Below are positions 47,764 through 57,134 of a stretch of 64,000 nucleotides of DNA, one piece after another (positions within the stretch are counted from its first letter, which is position 1; each line of letters starts with the position of its first letter). The stretch covers positions 93,370 through 157,369 of the forward strand of contig JAHLYQ010000044.1 of the NCBI GenBank assembly GCA_025127975.1, in the 5' to 3' direction. The translations under genes were made by a program, and so were the position numbers. The DNA is from Synechococcus sp. CS-1331 (GTDB lineage: Bacteria; Cyanobacteriota; Cyanobacteriia; PCC-6307; Cyanobiaceae). Under the pieces are notes generated by a model. It made no database searches. It was not told the origin of the DNA and was given only the letters and a program-made list of their open reading frames with translations.

Positions 47764-48717
47764 ATGTTCACGCTTGAGAAGGCCACCCAGATCTTTCCAG
47801 ATACTCTTTCGGCCGACGTGGTGCCGGCGATCACAGCCCGCTTCCGGCTGCTGAACGCAGAAGACCAGCTGGCCCTGATCTGGTACGCCTACCTCGAGAT
47901 GGGCAACACCATCACCGTGGCTGCCCCCGGCGCCGCTCGGATGCAGTTTGCCGAACCGGTGCTCAACCAGATCAAGTCGATGTCCTTCAGTGAGCAGAGC
48001 CAGGTCATGTGTGACCTGGCCAACCGCACCGACACCGCCGTCGGCCGCACCTACGCCTGCTGGTCGGTGAACATCAAGCTGGGCTTTTGGTACCAGCTCG
48101 GTGAGTGGATGGCAGCTGGCCTGGTCGCGCCGATTCCGGAGGGCTACCAGCTTTCGGCCAACGCATCGGCCGTCCTGAGCTCCGTCAAGGGTGTCGACCA
48201 GGGGCAGCAGATCACCCTGTTGCGCAATTTCGTGGTGGACATGGGCTACGACCCTGCCAAGGGCGAGGGTCAGCGGGTGATGGAGCCGATTGCCGCTCCC
48301 ACCCCGGAGGCCCAGCGCAAGAAAGTGTTTATCGAGGGGGTGATCAACCCCACGGTGAACAGCTACATGGATCTGCTCAACGCCAACGACTTCGACAACC
48401 TGATCGAGTTGTTCCTGCCCGACGGTGCCCTCCAGCCCCCATTCCAGAAGCCGATCGTGGGCCGGGAGGCCGTCCTGCGCTTCTTCACTGAAGACTGCCA
48501 GAATCTCCGCCTGCTGCCCGAGCGGGGTTTCGCCGAGCCCACCGAGGGCAATTTCACCCAGATCAAGGTCACCGGCAAGGTGCAAACCCCTTGGTTTGGT
48601 GCCGGCATCGGCATGAATGTGGCCTGGCGCTTCCTGCTCAACCCCGACGGCAAGATTTATTTCGTGGCGATCGACCTGCTGGCATCGCCAGCCGAGCTGC
48701 TCAAGTTTGGCCGTTGA
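47764..48717 (+). CDS. ocp: Orange carotenoid protein (OCP)
   Basis: 317-residue blue-light photoreceptor that quenches phycobilisomes. The N-terminal effector domain (about 20-165) includes LNAEDQLALIWYAYLEMG; the C-terminal NTF2-like domain follows a linker at about 166-190. The residues that hold the keto-carotenoid, Y201 (VNSYMDLL) and W288 (GMNVAWRFL), are in place, as are Y43 and W109, equivalent to Y44 and W110 of Synechocystis. crtW starts inside its stop codon and FRP follows, so the cassette is complete. Confidence 0.97.
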   Translation: MFTLEKATQIFPDTLSADVVPAITARFRLLNAEDQLALIWYAYLEMGNTITVAAPGAARMQFAEPVLNQIKSMSFSEQSQVMCDLANRTDTAVGRTYACWSVNIKLGFWYQLGEWMAAGLVAPIPEGYQLSANASAVLSSVKGVDQGQQITLLRNFVVDMGYDPAKGEGQRVMEPIAAPTPEAQRKKVFIEGVINPTVNSYMDLLNANDFDNLIELFLPDGALQPPFQKPIVGREAVLRFFTEDCQNLRLLPERGFAEPTEGNFTQIKVTGKVQTPWFGAGIGMNVAWRFLLNPDGKIYFVAIDLLASPAELLKFGR

Positions 48718-49463
48718 GTTACCCCAGCTGCACTGGGCTTCTGCTCGCTGCTGGGCTGATGCTGGGCTGGCTGGCCTCCCTGGTCGGCCTCCTCGGTCTC
48801 GATCTGGGCCAGCTCTCTTGGCTGGCCCTAGCCGCTGCCCTGGTGGGCCGCACCGTGCTGCAAACCGGATTGTTCATCGTTGGCCATGACGCCATGCATG
48901 GGGTGCTCCTGAAGGGGGGGTGCAAGTGGAACGATCGGATCGGGGGCCTTGCTTTGGCCTGTTATGCGGCGCTGCCCTATGGGCCCTGCCGGCGTAACCA
49001 CCGAAGCCATCACCAGGCGCCGGCCAGTGCGGAAGATCCCGATTTCCATACAGACCCCCATGCGGGGGTGTGGGGCTGGTATGTGCGGTTCATGGCCGGC
49101 TATCTCACCCCCTGGCAAATGACCCGCCTGCTGGGCGGGTGGGTGCTGCTGGCCCTGATCGCCTCAGCCTTCAGTCCTACAGGCTGGATCAATGTGCTGC
49201 TTTTCTGCACCCTGCCCCTGCTGCTCAGTTCGCTGCAGCTTTTCTTGATAGGCACCTACCTGCCCCATCGCGGCCAGCGGGTTCCCCTCTGTCGTGCCAG
49301 GCCAGACAGCCTGAACCTGCCCAGTTGGCTTTCCCTGCTGGCCTGTTTCCACTTCGGCTATCACCGCGAGCACCACGAACGGCCTGATCTCGCCTGGTTT
49401 GAACTTCCAGCAGAGCATCGCCGCAGGCCCCCCAGTTGGAGTGATGACCTCGCAGCAGCATGA
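48714..49463 (+). CDS. crtW: CrtW-type beta-carotene ketolase
   Basis: Membrane di-iron oxygenase that introduces the keto group needed for echinenone, the pigment of OCP. The His boxes are IVGHDAMHG, RRNHRSHH and FHFGYHREHH, with DPDFHTD typical of CrtW. About four hydrophobic segments are visible. The TTG at 48714 overlaps the OCP stop and gives 249 residues; ATG 48759 would give 234. Its stop overlaps the FRP start (ATGA). Genomic linkage with OCP strongly supports the role. Confidence 0.9.
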   Translation: MSYPSCTGLLLAAGLMLGWLASLVGLLGLDLGQLSWLALAAALVGRTVLQTGLFIVGHDAMHGVLLKGGCKWNDRIGGLALACYAALPYGPCRRNHRSHHQAPASAEDPDFHTDPHAGVWGWYVRFMAGYLTPWQMTRLLGGWVLLALIASAFSPTGWINVLLFCTLPLLLSSLQLFLIGTYLPHRGQRVPLCRARPDSLNLPSWLSLLACFHFGYHREHHERPDLAWFELPAEHRRRPPSWSDDLAAA

Positions 49464-49831
49464 CGATCCGTGTAGCGTCCCCCAATGCAGGCCCTAAACC
49501 TATGATGGAGACAATGCTTGAGGGTTGGACGGTCTCTGAGCAATCAGTAGCTCGAGAAGCGTTTGACCGGGCCTACGGCCGAGCAGTTGACAAACTTGTT
49601 CTGGAAGTGCGAAGCAAGTCTGAACATCTCGATTCAGCTGAAACCGTATGGCAGCTGCACGATTACCTCAGCATCGAGCGACACACAATCGAAGGCCGGT
49701 TTGATTTCCGCCTCGATGGAATCCTGTTTATTTTCGCCAGCTTGGTCAAGGACCACCTGCTGCAAATTCAAGAGTTGGCGGGGCTAGATGCCGAAAAGCT
49801 GGCCAAGATAGAGGCGATGTCACGCTTTTAG
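49460..49831 (+). CDS. frp: Fluorescence recovery protein (FRP)
   Basis: 123 residues from the ATG overlapping the crtW stop; ATG 49502 is an alternative giving 109, the length of Synechocystis FRP. The segments AREAFDRAYGRAVDKLVLE, VWQLHDYLSIERHTIEGRFD and ILFIFASLVKDHLLQIQEL match the FRP helical dimer fold. FRP binds active OCP and returns it to the orange form, restoring light harvesting. Third gene of the OCP cassette. Confidence 0.93.
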   Translation: MTIRVASPNAGPKPMMETMLEGWTVSEQSVAREAFDRAYGRAVDKLVLEVRSKSEHLDSAETVWQLHDYLSIERHTIEGRFDFRLDGILFIFASLVKDHLLQIQELAGLDAEKLAKIEAMSRF

Positions 49832-50055
49832 GCTTTTGCCTTCCCGGTGATCACCCTGCGGCCTGAGCCAGCTGGGAAGGGGGAAAGCGAGGCAGCCATC
49901 AGGGGACGGCAGAGAACCCCACCCCCACCGGCCGAACGCAGCGCCGTGGCAAGGACGCCCTACAGGGGCGCAGGGCCCGATCCTTGACGCAGCGCGAGGG
50001 CTGGACGGGGGATTCAGGTGGGTGTTTGACGACTCGGTGGCGACCAGCCCCCCGC
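49832..50055. other. Intergenic sequence between frp and hicA
   Basis: 224 bases with no supported gene. Direction changes here: frp ends on the plus strand and hicA ends on the minus strand. A possible weak stem (CCTTCCC with GGGAAGG) follows frp but has no clear T-run. Confidence 0.3.
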
Positions 50056-50280
50056 TCAGCGGTAGCTGAGTAACTCCTCCACCGAGATGCCGATGTCTTT
50101 GGCGATTTGACGTAGCAGCGGCGGTGCAATGTCTCGCCCTTTATGCGCCGGGACCGTCGTGCAGTGGCCTTTGGCATCACGAAACTGCTGGTGGGAGCCG
50201 CGTTGTCGAACCACCTCAAACCCCAGCTTCCTGAGGATGTCTGCTACTTCCGATGGCTTGAGAACAGGCGTTGACCCCAC
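50056..50280 (-). CDS. hicA: HicA-type toxin
   Basis: 74 residues from a GTG. The dsRBD-like fold with LRKLGFEVVRQRGSHQQF, containing the catalytic His in GSH, followed by VPAHKGRDIAPPLLRQI, is diagnostic of HicA mRNA interferases. The start is 3 bases after the hicB stop. The antitoxin comes first, the less common hicBA order. Confidence 0.88.
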   Translation of the reverse strand: MGSTPVLKPSEVADILRKLGFEVVRQRGSHQQFRDAKGHCTTVPAHKGRDIAPPLLRQIAKDIGISVEELLSYR

Positions 50281-50283
50281 CGT

Positions 50284-50496
50284 TCAAGCCGGAACGGAGA
50301 TTTGCTGCAGACCTACGAAATCGCTTTCCAGAGCCGGTTCGCCATCCTCCAGGAGCATGGAAATCACCTCCTCAAGGTTGGCCTGCAGCTCATCAAGGGT
50401 TTCGCCCTGGCTGTGAGCCCCAGGGAAGCCGGGGACGTAGCCCACCAGGAGCCCGGTCTCAGGGCAGCGCTCAATCACTGCTGAAAACGTGTGCAT
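50284..50496 (-). CDS. hicB: HicB-type antitoxin
   Basis: 70 residues. The partial RNase H fold is seen in HTFSAVIERCPETGLLVGYV and PGFPGAHSQGETLDELQANL. No DNA-binding HTH or ribbon-helix-helix tail is present, so it belongs to the short HicB group. A 5-bp inverted repeat GCCCT/AGGGC at 50561-50574 upstream could be a control site. Intact and paired with hicA. Confidence 0.88.
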   Translation of the reverse strand: MHTFSAVIERCPETGLLVGYVPGFPGAHSQGETLDELQANLEEVISMLLEDGEPALESDFVGLQQISVPA

Positions 50497-50574
50497 GGTG
50501 GTGGACTCCGTTTGGTCATTCTGCTGCCGACAACCCAGGCCTGAGAAAAAGGGCCTTCCAGCCCTAAGAAGGGC

Positions 50575-50751
50575 AGCAGCGCCTACCAGCTTGGGTTCGA
50601 GCGGAGGCTCGGGCTGCTCGGCCTCGTGGTGCATGCCGCATCGGCAGCAGCCCGAGATTTGTATCTCCACATGGGCTTTGACCCATCGCCCAGCGACCCG
50701 AACACGTTGCTCCTGCGGCTGGTCGATGTAGCAGCAGCCCTCAAAGCCTGA
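50575..50751 (+). pseudogene. GNAT acetyltransferase toxin (TacT-like), C-terminal remnant
   Basis: Only the C-terminal part is left, in frame to a stop at 50749: AYQLGFERRLGLLGLVVHAA, then SAAARDLYLHMGFDPSPSDP and a Leu-rich tail. The pattern VHA-x-(A)-x-FY-x3-GF-x-PSP-x-DP-x-x-L is the C-terminal signature of TacT-type GNAT toxins that acetylate aminoacyl-tRNA. The acetyl-CoA-binding region and start are missing, and no DUF1778 antitoxin is nearby. Non-functional. Confidence 0.6.
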
Positions 50752-50788
50752 GCACAATTGAGGTCATTGGTCATCCCCTCCCCCAGCC

Positions 50789-51062
50789 CAGCAGGTCTTG
50801 GCCCTCCTGCGTTCACAGCAGAGCGAGTGGCAGCAGCGCTACCAACACCAACACATCGGCCTATTCGGTTCCACTGCCCGTAACGAGGCCACGGCAAGCA
50901 ACGATCTGGATGGGTGGGTGAACTCAATCCCCTCACCCCCTTCGCCACAGTGCACCTGAAGCAGGGACTGGAGGAGCTGCTGCAACGGCCCGTCGATCTG
51001 GTGCGCCTGCGGGTGAACCCCGCCCTTTGGAACACCGAGGAGCGAAACGATAGGGAGCCATG
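50789..51062 (+). pseudogene. Minimal nucleotidyltransferase (MNT antitoxin), frameshifted
   Basis: First frame: QQVLALLRSQQSEWQQRYQH, then IGLFGSTARNEATASNDLDG, the GS-x10-DxD nucleotidyltransferase core. It then runs to a stop at 50957. One base off, VGELNPLTPFATVHLKQGLE and ELLQRPVDLVRLRVNPALWN continue the same domain. A single-base deletion near 50910 explains both. No start codon is obvious. The family normally pairs with a HEPN toxin; none is seen here. Confidence 0.7.
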
Positions 51063-51086
51063 CGCCAAATCGTGCACCAAAGCATT

Positions 51087-51112
51087 AAAAAAACCCAGGC
51101 TGGGCCTGGGTT
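51087..51112 (-). terminator. Rho-independent terminator of tRNA-Ala
   Basis: On the minus strand AACCCAGGC-CCA-GCCTGGGTT forms a perfect 9-bp stem around a 3-base loop, followed by TTTTT. It sits 8 bases after the tRNA 3' end. Confidence 0.85.
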
Positions 51113-51119
51113 CTCTCGA

Positions 51120-51192
51120 TGGAGCCAAGCGGACTCGAACCGCTGACCCCCTGCATGCCATGCAGGTGCTCTACCAGCTGAGCTATGGCCCC
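51120..51192 (-). tRNA. tRNA-Ala (anticodon GGC)
   Basis: 73 bases fold as a cloverleaf: acceptor GGGGCCA with TGGCTCC, D arm AGCTCAGCTGGTAGAGC, anticodon stem CCTGC/GCAGG with loop ATGGCAT (anticodon GGC), and the T arm GCGGTTCGAGTCCGC. The acceptor stem contains the G3-U70 pair that identifies tRNA-Ala. CCA is not encoded. It is followed by a terminator and, on the far side, by the degraded toxin region. Confidence 0.97.
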
Positions 51193-51280
51193 GTTGAAAC
51201 GCTTGGGCGGCGGGGCGCTGGTCGTCCCGCCTTGGCCCGCAGGCCCGCTTGGCGTTGCTGGAGTTTACAACGCCGTTTGC

Positions 51281-51919
51281 TCAAACCTGGCGCCACACAG
51301 CCACCAGCTTGCCTTGAACGGTGACCTGCTCAGCCGGAAGCACGATGGGTTCGTAGGCGGGGTTGGCCGCCTCGAGGGTGACCGTGGCGCCGCTGCGATG
51401 GAAGTGTTTGAGGGTGGTACCGCTGCCGGGCACCAGGGCGCTCACGATCGTGCCGGCCTTGAGGTTGCTGGGGTCTGACACGGGTTCGAGCAGCACCACA
51501 TCGCCATCGGCAATGTGGGCATCCACCATGGAGTCGCCATTCACCGTCAGGGCAAACAGGCCGCGCGTGTCGAGCACCGGGGCTAGGTCGAGGCGCTCCT
51601 GCACGTCGTCAAAGGTTTCGACCAGGCCGCCTGCAGCTACGGCACCCAGCACCGGGATGCCGCTGGTCATGCCGCCGAGGAGTTGCAGGGTGCGGGCCTG
51701 GCCCTCCTGCCAGGTGATCCAGCCCTTCTGCTGCAGATGGCGCAGACGGCTCTGGATCGGAGCGGGGGAGCGCAGGCCCATCGCCTCCATCATCTGGCGG
51801 ATCGACGGGCTGTGGCGCTGGGCGCCGATGTAGGTGGCCAGCCAGTCATAGAGCTCCTGCTGGGCGGAGGTGAGCTCTTGCTGGCCGCTGTTGAAGGACT
51901 GGGGGCTGGGCCGGGGCAT
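51281..51919 (-). CDS. lexA: LexA repressor
   Basis: 212 residues. The winged helix at about 15-80 (SAQQELYDWLATYI, PSIRQMMEAMGL) binds operators. The Ala-Gly cleavage bond lies in LGAVAAGGLVE, the catalytic Ser in VNGDSMVDAHIADGD and the Lys in GTTLKHFHR, so it is capable of self-cleavage. In cyanobacteria LexA often regulates redox, carbon and fatty acid genes as well as SOS. A short inverted repeat lies just upstream. Confidence 0.94.
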   Translation of the reverse strand: MPRPSPQSFNSGQQELTSAQQELYDWLATYIGAQRHSPSIRQMMEAMGLRSPAPIQSRLRHLQQKGWITWQEGQARTLQLLGGMTSGIPVLGAVAAGGLVETFDDVQERLDLAPVLDTRGLFALTVNGDSMVDAHIADGDVVLLEPVSDPSNLKAGTIVSALVPGSGTTLKHFHRSGATVTLEAANPAYEPIVLPAEQVTVQGKLVAVWRQV

Positions 51920-51935
51920 GGGCGGGGCGTAGCTA

Positions 51936-51947
51936 ATACAGATGTAT
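51936..51947 (-). promoter_or_regulatory. Possible LexA operator upstream of lexA
   Basis: ATACA-GA-TGTAT is a perfect 5-bp inverted repeat, 17-28 bases upstream of the lexA start. Cyanobacterial LexA boxes are also A/G-T-A-C based palindromes with a short spacer, but this spacing differs from the published form, so the site is only suggestive. Confidence 0.35.
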
Positions 51948-51991
51948 CGCCTCGGGGCGATTTTGTCTAGCCCTGCTGGGGCAGCTGCTGC

Positions 51992-53224
51992 TTATGGGAG
52001 TGGCGGCAGGTAGGGCGGCGGTGGAGTTTCTGGCAAGGGTTTGCTTGGCAAGGGTTGGTCTGGCAGCAGTTGGTCTGGCAGATCCCCGAACAGGTTGGCC
52101 AGGCCGCTGAGGCGCTCAGCTGCCGGTTCCGGGCCCAGGCTCCAGAGGCTCTCGAGATAGAAGAAGGCAACCCCAAGGCCCTTGGCCCGGTTTGCCTCCA
52201 CTTTCTGACGGATCAGGGCCAGTGGGGTGGGGCGATTGCGCTGGCCGCTCATCACCGCGATGGCTGTGGGAATAAGGCCCAGGCTCTCCTGCACCTCGGG
52301 TTTCTCCAGCTGGGGCAGGTAGCTGGCCAGATCGGGCCGGTAGATCTGGATCAGCAGCTCATCGGCGATGCCCCGCTGCACCCAGCTGCGCCAATCCTGC
52401 AGTTGCAACTTGTAGGCGAAGTCGTAGTAGTTGGGCGAGATCGAGATGATTGCGCCAGGTCGGGCTTTGCGTACGGCTGTGGCCAGCTGTTCCATGAAGG
52501 CAGTGATGCGATCGGCCCGCCACTTCACCCAGCCTGGCTCTGCCTCGTTGGCGGGTGGTTCGCGCCCGGTTTCCTTGCGATAGAGGGCCACAGTGAACGG
52601 GTCGTAGCCGAATTCCCGCGGCAGGCTCATGTGGTCGTCGAACTGGATGCCGTCGGCGCCGTATTGGCTCACCACCTCCAGCACCAGCTCTGTGATCAGC
52701 TGCTGCACCTCCGGGCGGAATGGGTTGAGCCACACCACTTCACCGGCGGCGCTGATCGAGCTGAGGCCGCCATCGCGTTTCTGGGTGAGCCAGCTGCGGT
52801 GGCGCCGGGCCAGCTCCGAATCGGGCGGTGCCATGAAGCCGAACTCAAACCAGGGCAGCACCATCAGCCCGCGGCTGCGGCCGGCGGCGATCAGCTCGCC
52901 GATCACGTCCTGCCCCTGCAGGCCCCGGTAGGTGAAATTCTGGAACTGGCGGCCCTCGCTCACCTGGCTGGGGTAGTAGGCCATGCCTCCGTTCCACACC
53001 ACGGCGTAGAGCCGGTTGAAGCGCAAATCCGCCAGCTGGTCCAGCGTGGCCTGCATGCGGGTGCGATCGCGCAGCACCGGCATGTCGTTGGCGGTCAGCC
53101 AGACGCCCCGTAGTTCCGTCGGCACGGTATTAGCTGGCTCGGTTTTAGCTGGCTGGGCCCTGACTGGCTGGGGCAGCTGCAGCATGGTTGCCAGCACCAA
53201 CGTTAAAAGTCTCGGAGCGGCCAT
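51992..53224 (-). CDS. Exported glycoside-hydrolase-like protein (GHL10/DUF187)
   Basis: 410 residues. Signal peptide at 1-23 (ending VRAQP). The TIM-barrel starts ELRGVWLTANDMPVLRD and includes FNRLYAVVWNGG, GLMVLPWFEFG, VWLNPFRPEV, ADGIQFDDHMSLP and IISISPNYYDFAY, typical of the GHL10 group thought to act on peptidoglycan or other envelope glycans. The C-terminal tail is made of 5-residue Pro-rich repeats. Located between argF and lexA on the same strand. Substrate unknown. Confidence 0.85.
   Translation of the reverse strand: MAAPRLLTLVLATMLQLPQPVRAQPAKTEPANTVPTELRGVWLTANDMPVLRDRTRMQATLDQLADLRFNRLYAVVWNGGMAYYPSQVSEGRQFQNFTYRGLQGQDVIGELIAAGRSRGLMVLPWFEFGFMAPPDSELARRHRSWLTQKRDGGLSSISAAGEVVWLNPFRPEVQQLITELVLEVVSQYGADGIQFDDHMSLPREFGYDPFTVALYRKETGREPPANEAEPGWVKWRADRITAFMEQLATAVRKARPGAIISISPNYYDFAYKLQLQDWRSWVQRGIADELLIQIYRPDLASYLPQLEKPEVQESLGLIPTAIAVMSGQRNRPTPLALIRQKVEANRAKGLGVAFFYLESLWSLGPEPAAERLSGLANLFGDLPDQLLPDQPLPSKPLPETPPPPYLPPLP
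52026..52086 (-). repeat. 15-bp tandem repeats at the 3' end of the GHL10 gene
   Basis: GGCAAGGGTT occurs at 52032 and 52047, and TTGGTCTGGCAG at 52055 and 52070, both with 15-base period. They encode pentapeptides of the form (L/P)LP(D/S/E)(Q/K/T) in the Pro-rich tail. Repeat number is likely to vary between strains. Confidence 0.75.
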
Positions 53225-53240
53225 GGCATGGAATCCCGTT

Positions 53241-54203
53241 TCAGACCCCGCCCAGCAGGGCAGCTAGCAGGGCCTGCTGGGCGTGCAGGCGGTTTTCGGC
53301 CTGGTCAAAGATGCGGCTGCTGGGGCCCTCGATGGCACCGGAGCTGATCTCCAGGCCCCGGTAGGCCGGCAGGCAGTGCAGCACGATTGCCCGGGGATCG
53401 GCCTCGGCGATCAACTCCTCGTTCAGGCACCAGCCCGCAAAGGCCCGTTCGCGCTCGGCCTTCTCCTCCTCCTGGCCCATGGAGGCCCACACATCGGTGT
53501 AGAGGGCATGGGCGCCGCGTACCGCCGCCACTGGCTCGTGCAACACCGCCACACTGCCGCCGCTGGCGGCCGCCAGCGCTTGGGCACGCCCGAGCACCTC
53601 CCCATTGGGCTCGAAACCCACCGGGCAACCGATGCGCACGTTCACCCCCAGCAGGGCGCCGCAGAGCAGCAGCGAGTGGGCCACGTTGTTGCCGTCGCCC
53701 ACGTAGCTGAGGGTCAGGCCCTTGAGCTCGCCGAAGGCCTCCTGCAGGGTGAGGTAGTCCGCCAGGGCCTGGCAGGGGTGCTCCAGGTCGGTGAGGGCGT
53801 TGATCACCGGGATCGAGGCCCAGTGGGCGTATTCGGCCAGTTCCTCCTGGGCGAAGGTGCGGATAGCCAGGGCGTCCACGTAGCGGCTCAGCACCCGGGC
53901 CGTGTCGGCCACCGGTTCGCCCCGACCCACCTGGGTCAGCTGGGGGTTGAGATCGAGGGTCTGGCCGCCTAGACGGGCCATGGCCACCGAGAAGCTCACC
54001 CGGGTGCGGGTGGATGCCTTGGTGAAGATCAGGCCGAGGGTCTTGCCGGCCAGATCGATTTGGCTGCGGCCGGCCTTGAGGTCGGCAGCCAGCTGCAGCA
54101 GGGCCTGGGTTTGCTCAGCGCTGAGGTCGGCCGAGGAGAGCAGGTCGCGGCCGCACAGGGCTGCCAGGGCCGGGGCTAGGGGGTTGGAGGCGGCAGCTTG
54201 CAT
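53241..54203 (-). CDS. argF: Ornithine carbamoyltransferase
   Basis: 320-residue enzyme of arginine synthesis forming citrulline. Carbamoyl-phosphate site STRTRVSF near residue 60, HPCQALADYLTLQE, and HCLPAYRGLEISSG with the catalytic Cys. Monofunctional and of normal length. It follows ftsH by about 50 bases on the same strand. Confidence 0.96.
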   Translation of the reverse strand: MQAAASNPLAPALAALCGRDLLSSADLSAEQTQALLQLAADLKAGRSQIDLAGKTLGLIFTKASTRTRVSFSVAMARLGGQTLDLNPQLTQVGRGEPVADTARVLSRYVDALAIRTFAQEELAEYAHWASIPVINALTDLEHPCQALADYLTLQEAFGELKGLTLSYVGDGNNVAHSLLLCGALLGVNVRIGCPVGFEPNGEVLGRAQALAAASGGSVAVLHEPVAAVRGAHALYTDVWASMGQEEEKAERERAFAGWCLNEELIAEADPRAIVLHCLPAYRGLEISSGAIEGPSSRIFDQAENRLHAQQALLAALLGGV

Positions 54204-54256
54204 CGGCCGGTCTCAAAGAACCCTTATCCGTGATCAGGGGCCCCGGCGTCAAGGGC

Positions 54257-56140
<1,884 letters not shown>

Positions 56141-56253
56141 GGTGCGGCAGCCAAAGTTGGTACCAAGCTAGTGGGGCGCTTCCGCCAGCGATCCAGCGGC
56201 GGGTTGGGAGAACCGAACGCACCCCCAGTCCCCCCGGCGCCTATTCCCAACCC

Positions 56254-56892
56254 ATGTGTGGTCAATTTTCCCTCTCGGCCCCGCTTGAGAGCCTGCGCCC
56301 CCATCTGCAGGGTCCCTTGCCGCCGGGGCTGGAGGCCCACTACGCGCCGCGGGCCCAGGTGCGCCCCGGCGAGCCCCTGCTGATTCAGCGCCAAGAGCAC
56401 GGCCGGCTAGAGGTTGGCCTGGCCCTGTGGGGCCTGCTGCCCGAGTGGGTCAAGGACCCCGCCAGCGCCCACCGCTGTCTCCATGCCCGCGCCGAAACCG
56501 TGGCGCTCAAGCCGAGTTTTCGCGGCGCCTGGCGCCACCGCCGCTGCCTGATCCCCGCCGATGCCTTCTGGGAGAAGGGCCGCTGGATTCGGCGTCGCGA
56601 CCGCGAGCTGTTCTGGCTGGCGGGTCTGTGGGACCGCTGGATCGGCCCCGATGGCAGCGAGCTGGAGACCTGCTGTGTGCTCACCACCGCCCCCAATGCC
56701 CTGCTGGCGCCGATTCATCGGCGCATGCCGGCGCTGATCCCCGCTGGACTGGAGGCGGCCTGGCTCGAGCCGGCCGATGGTCACCTCCTGCGGGCCCTGG
56801 AGCCCCTATTGCTTCCCTGGGACCCGGCCGATTGGCAAGTCGATGGCCAGCCGGTGGCGCTAGACCAGCCCCAGTTGAAATTGGACATTTGA
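56254..56892 (+). CDS. SRAP-family abasic-site protein (YedK/HMCES)
   Basis: 212 residues. Cys2 (MCGQFSL) becomes the N-terminal catalytic Cys after Met removal and forms the DNA-protein cross-link to abasic sites in single-stranded DNA. Other site residues are seen in HARAETVALKPSF, PADAFWEKG and HRRMPALI. The sequence is divergent from the E. coli type but keeps all active positions. The stop codon overlaps the TTG of the Nif11-like gene. Confidence 0.9.
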   Translation: MCGQFSLSAPLESLRPHLQGPLPPGLEAHYAPRAQVRPGEPLLIQRQEHGRLEVGLALWGLLPEWVKDPASAHRCLHARAETVALKPSFRGAWRHRRCLIPADAFWEKGRWIRRRDRELFWLAGLWDRWIGPDGSELETCCVLTTAPNALLAPIHRRMPALIPAGLEAAWLEPADGHLLRALEPLLLPWDPADWQVDGQPVALDQPQLKLDI

Positions 56893-57134
56893 GCCTCGAG
56901 CAACTGGATGCCTTTCTGGCCCACGCCCGTCAGACGCCTGAATTGGCAGTTCGGCTGGCGGAACCGCTCGAGTTGCAGGCCTTTCTGGAGTTGGCCCGCG
57001 GCGCCGGCTATCCCCTCGCAGAGGCTGATGTGATCGCCGCGCAGCAGCGCCAGGAGGCAGGCCTCAGCGATGCGGAGCTGCAGGAGCGGGCTGGAGAGGA
57101 AGGTCGGCGGCTACGCAATTTCATCCATGCCTGA
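56889..57134 (+). CDS. Nif11-like small protein
   Basis: 81 residues from a TTG that overlaps the SRAP stop. SLEQLDAFLAHARQTPELAV and ELARGAGYPLAEADVIAAQ are the Nif11 pattern (helix, short linker, helix ending in an acidic turn). Nif11 domains often serve as leaders of ribosomal peptides, but here there is no double-Gly cleavage site or core peptide; the C-terminus is a Glu/Arg-rich helix. It overlaps the DUF427 gene by 8 bases. Function unknown. Confidence 0.68.
   Translation: MSLEQLDAFLAHARQTPELAVRLAEPLELQAFLELARGAGYPLAEADVIAAQQRQEAGLSDAELQERAGEEGRRLRNFIHA

Noticed and set aside
51120-51192. Attachment-site duplication of the tRNA-Ala 3' end
   Set aside because: I looked for a second copy of the T-arm and acceptor 3' sequence between 49.8 and 51.1 kb and saw none, so no att pair is claimed.
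50914-51324. 136-codon plus-strand frame crossing tRNA-Ala
   Set aside because: Only its first 40 codons are meaningful (second half of the MNT pseudogene); the rest reads through a terminator and the tRNA in antisense.
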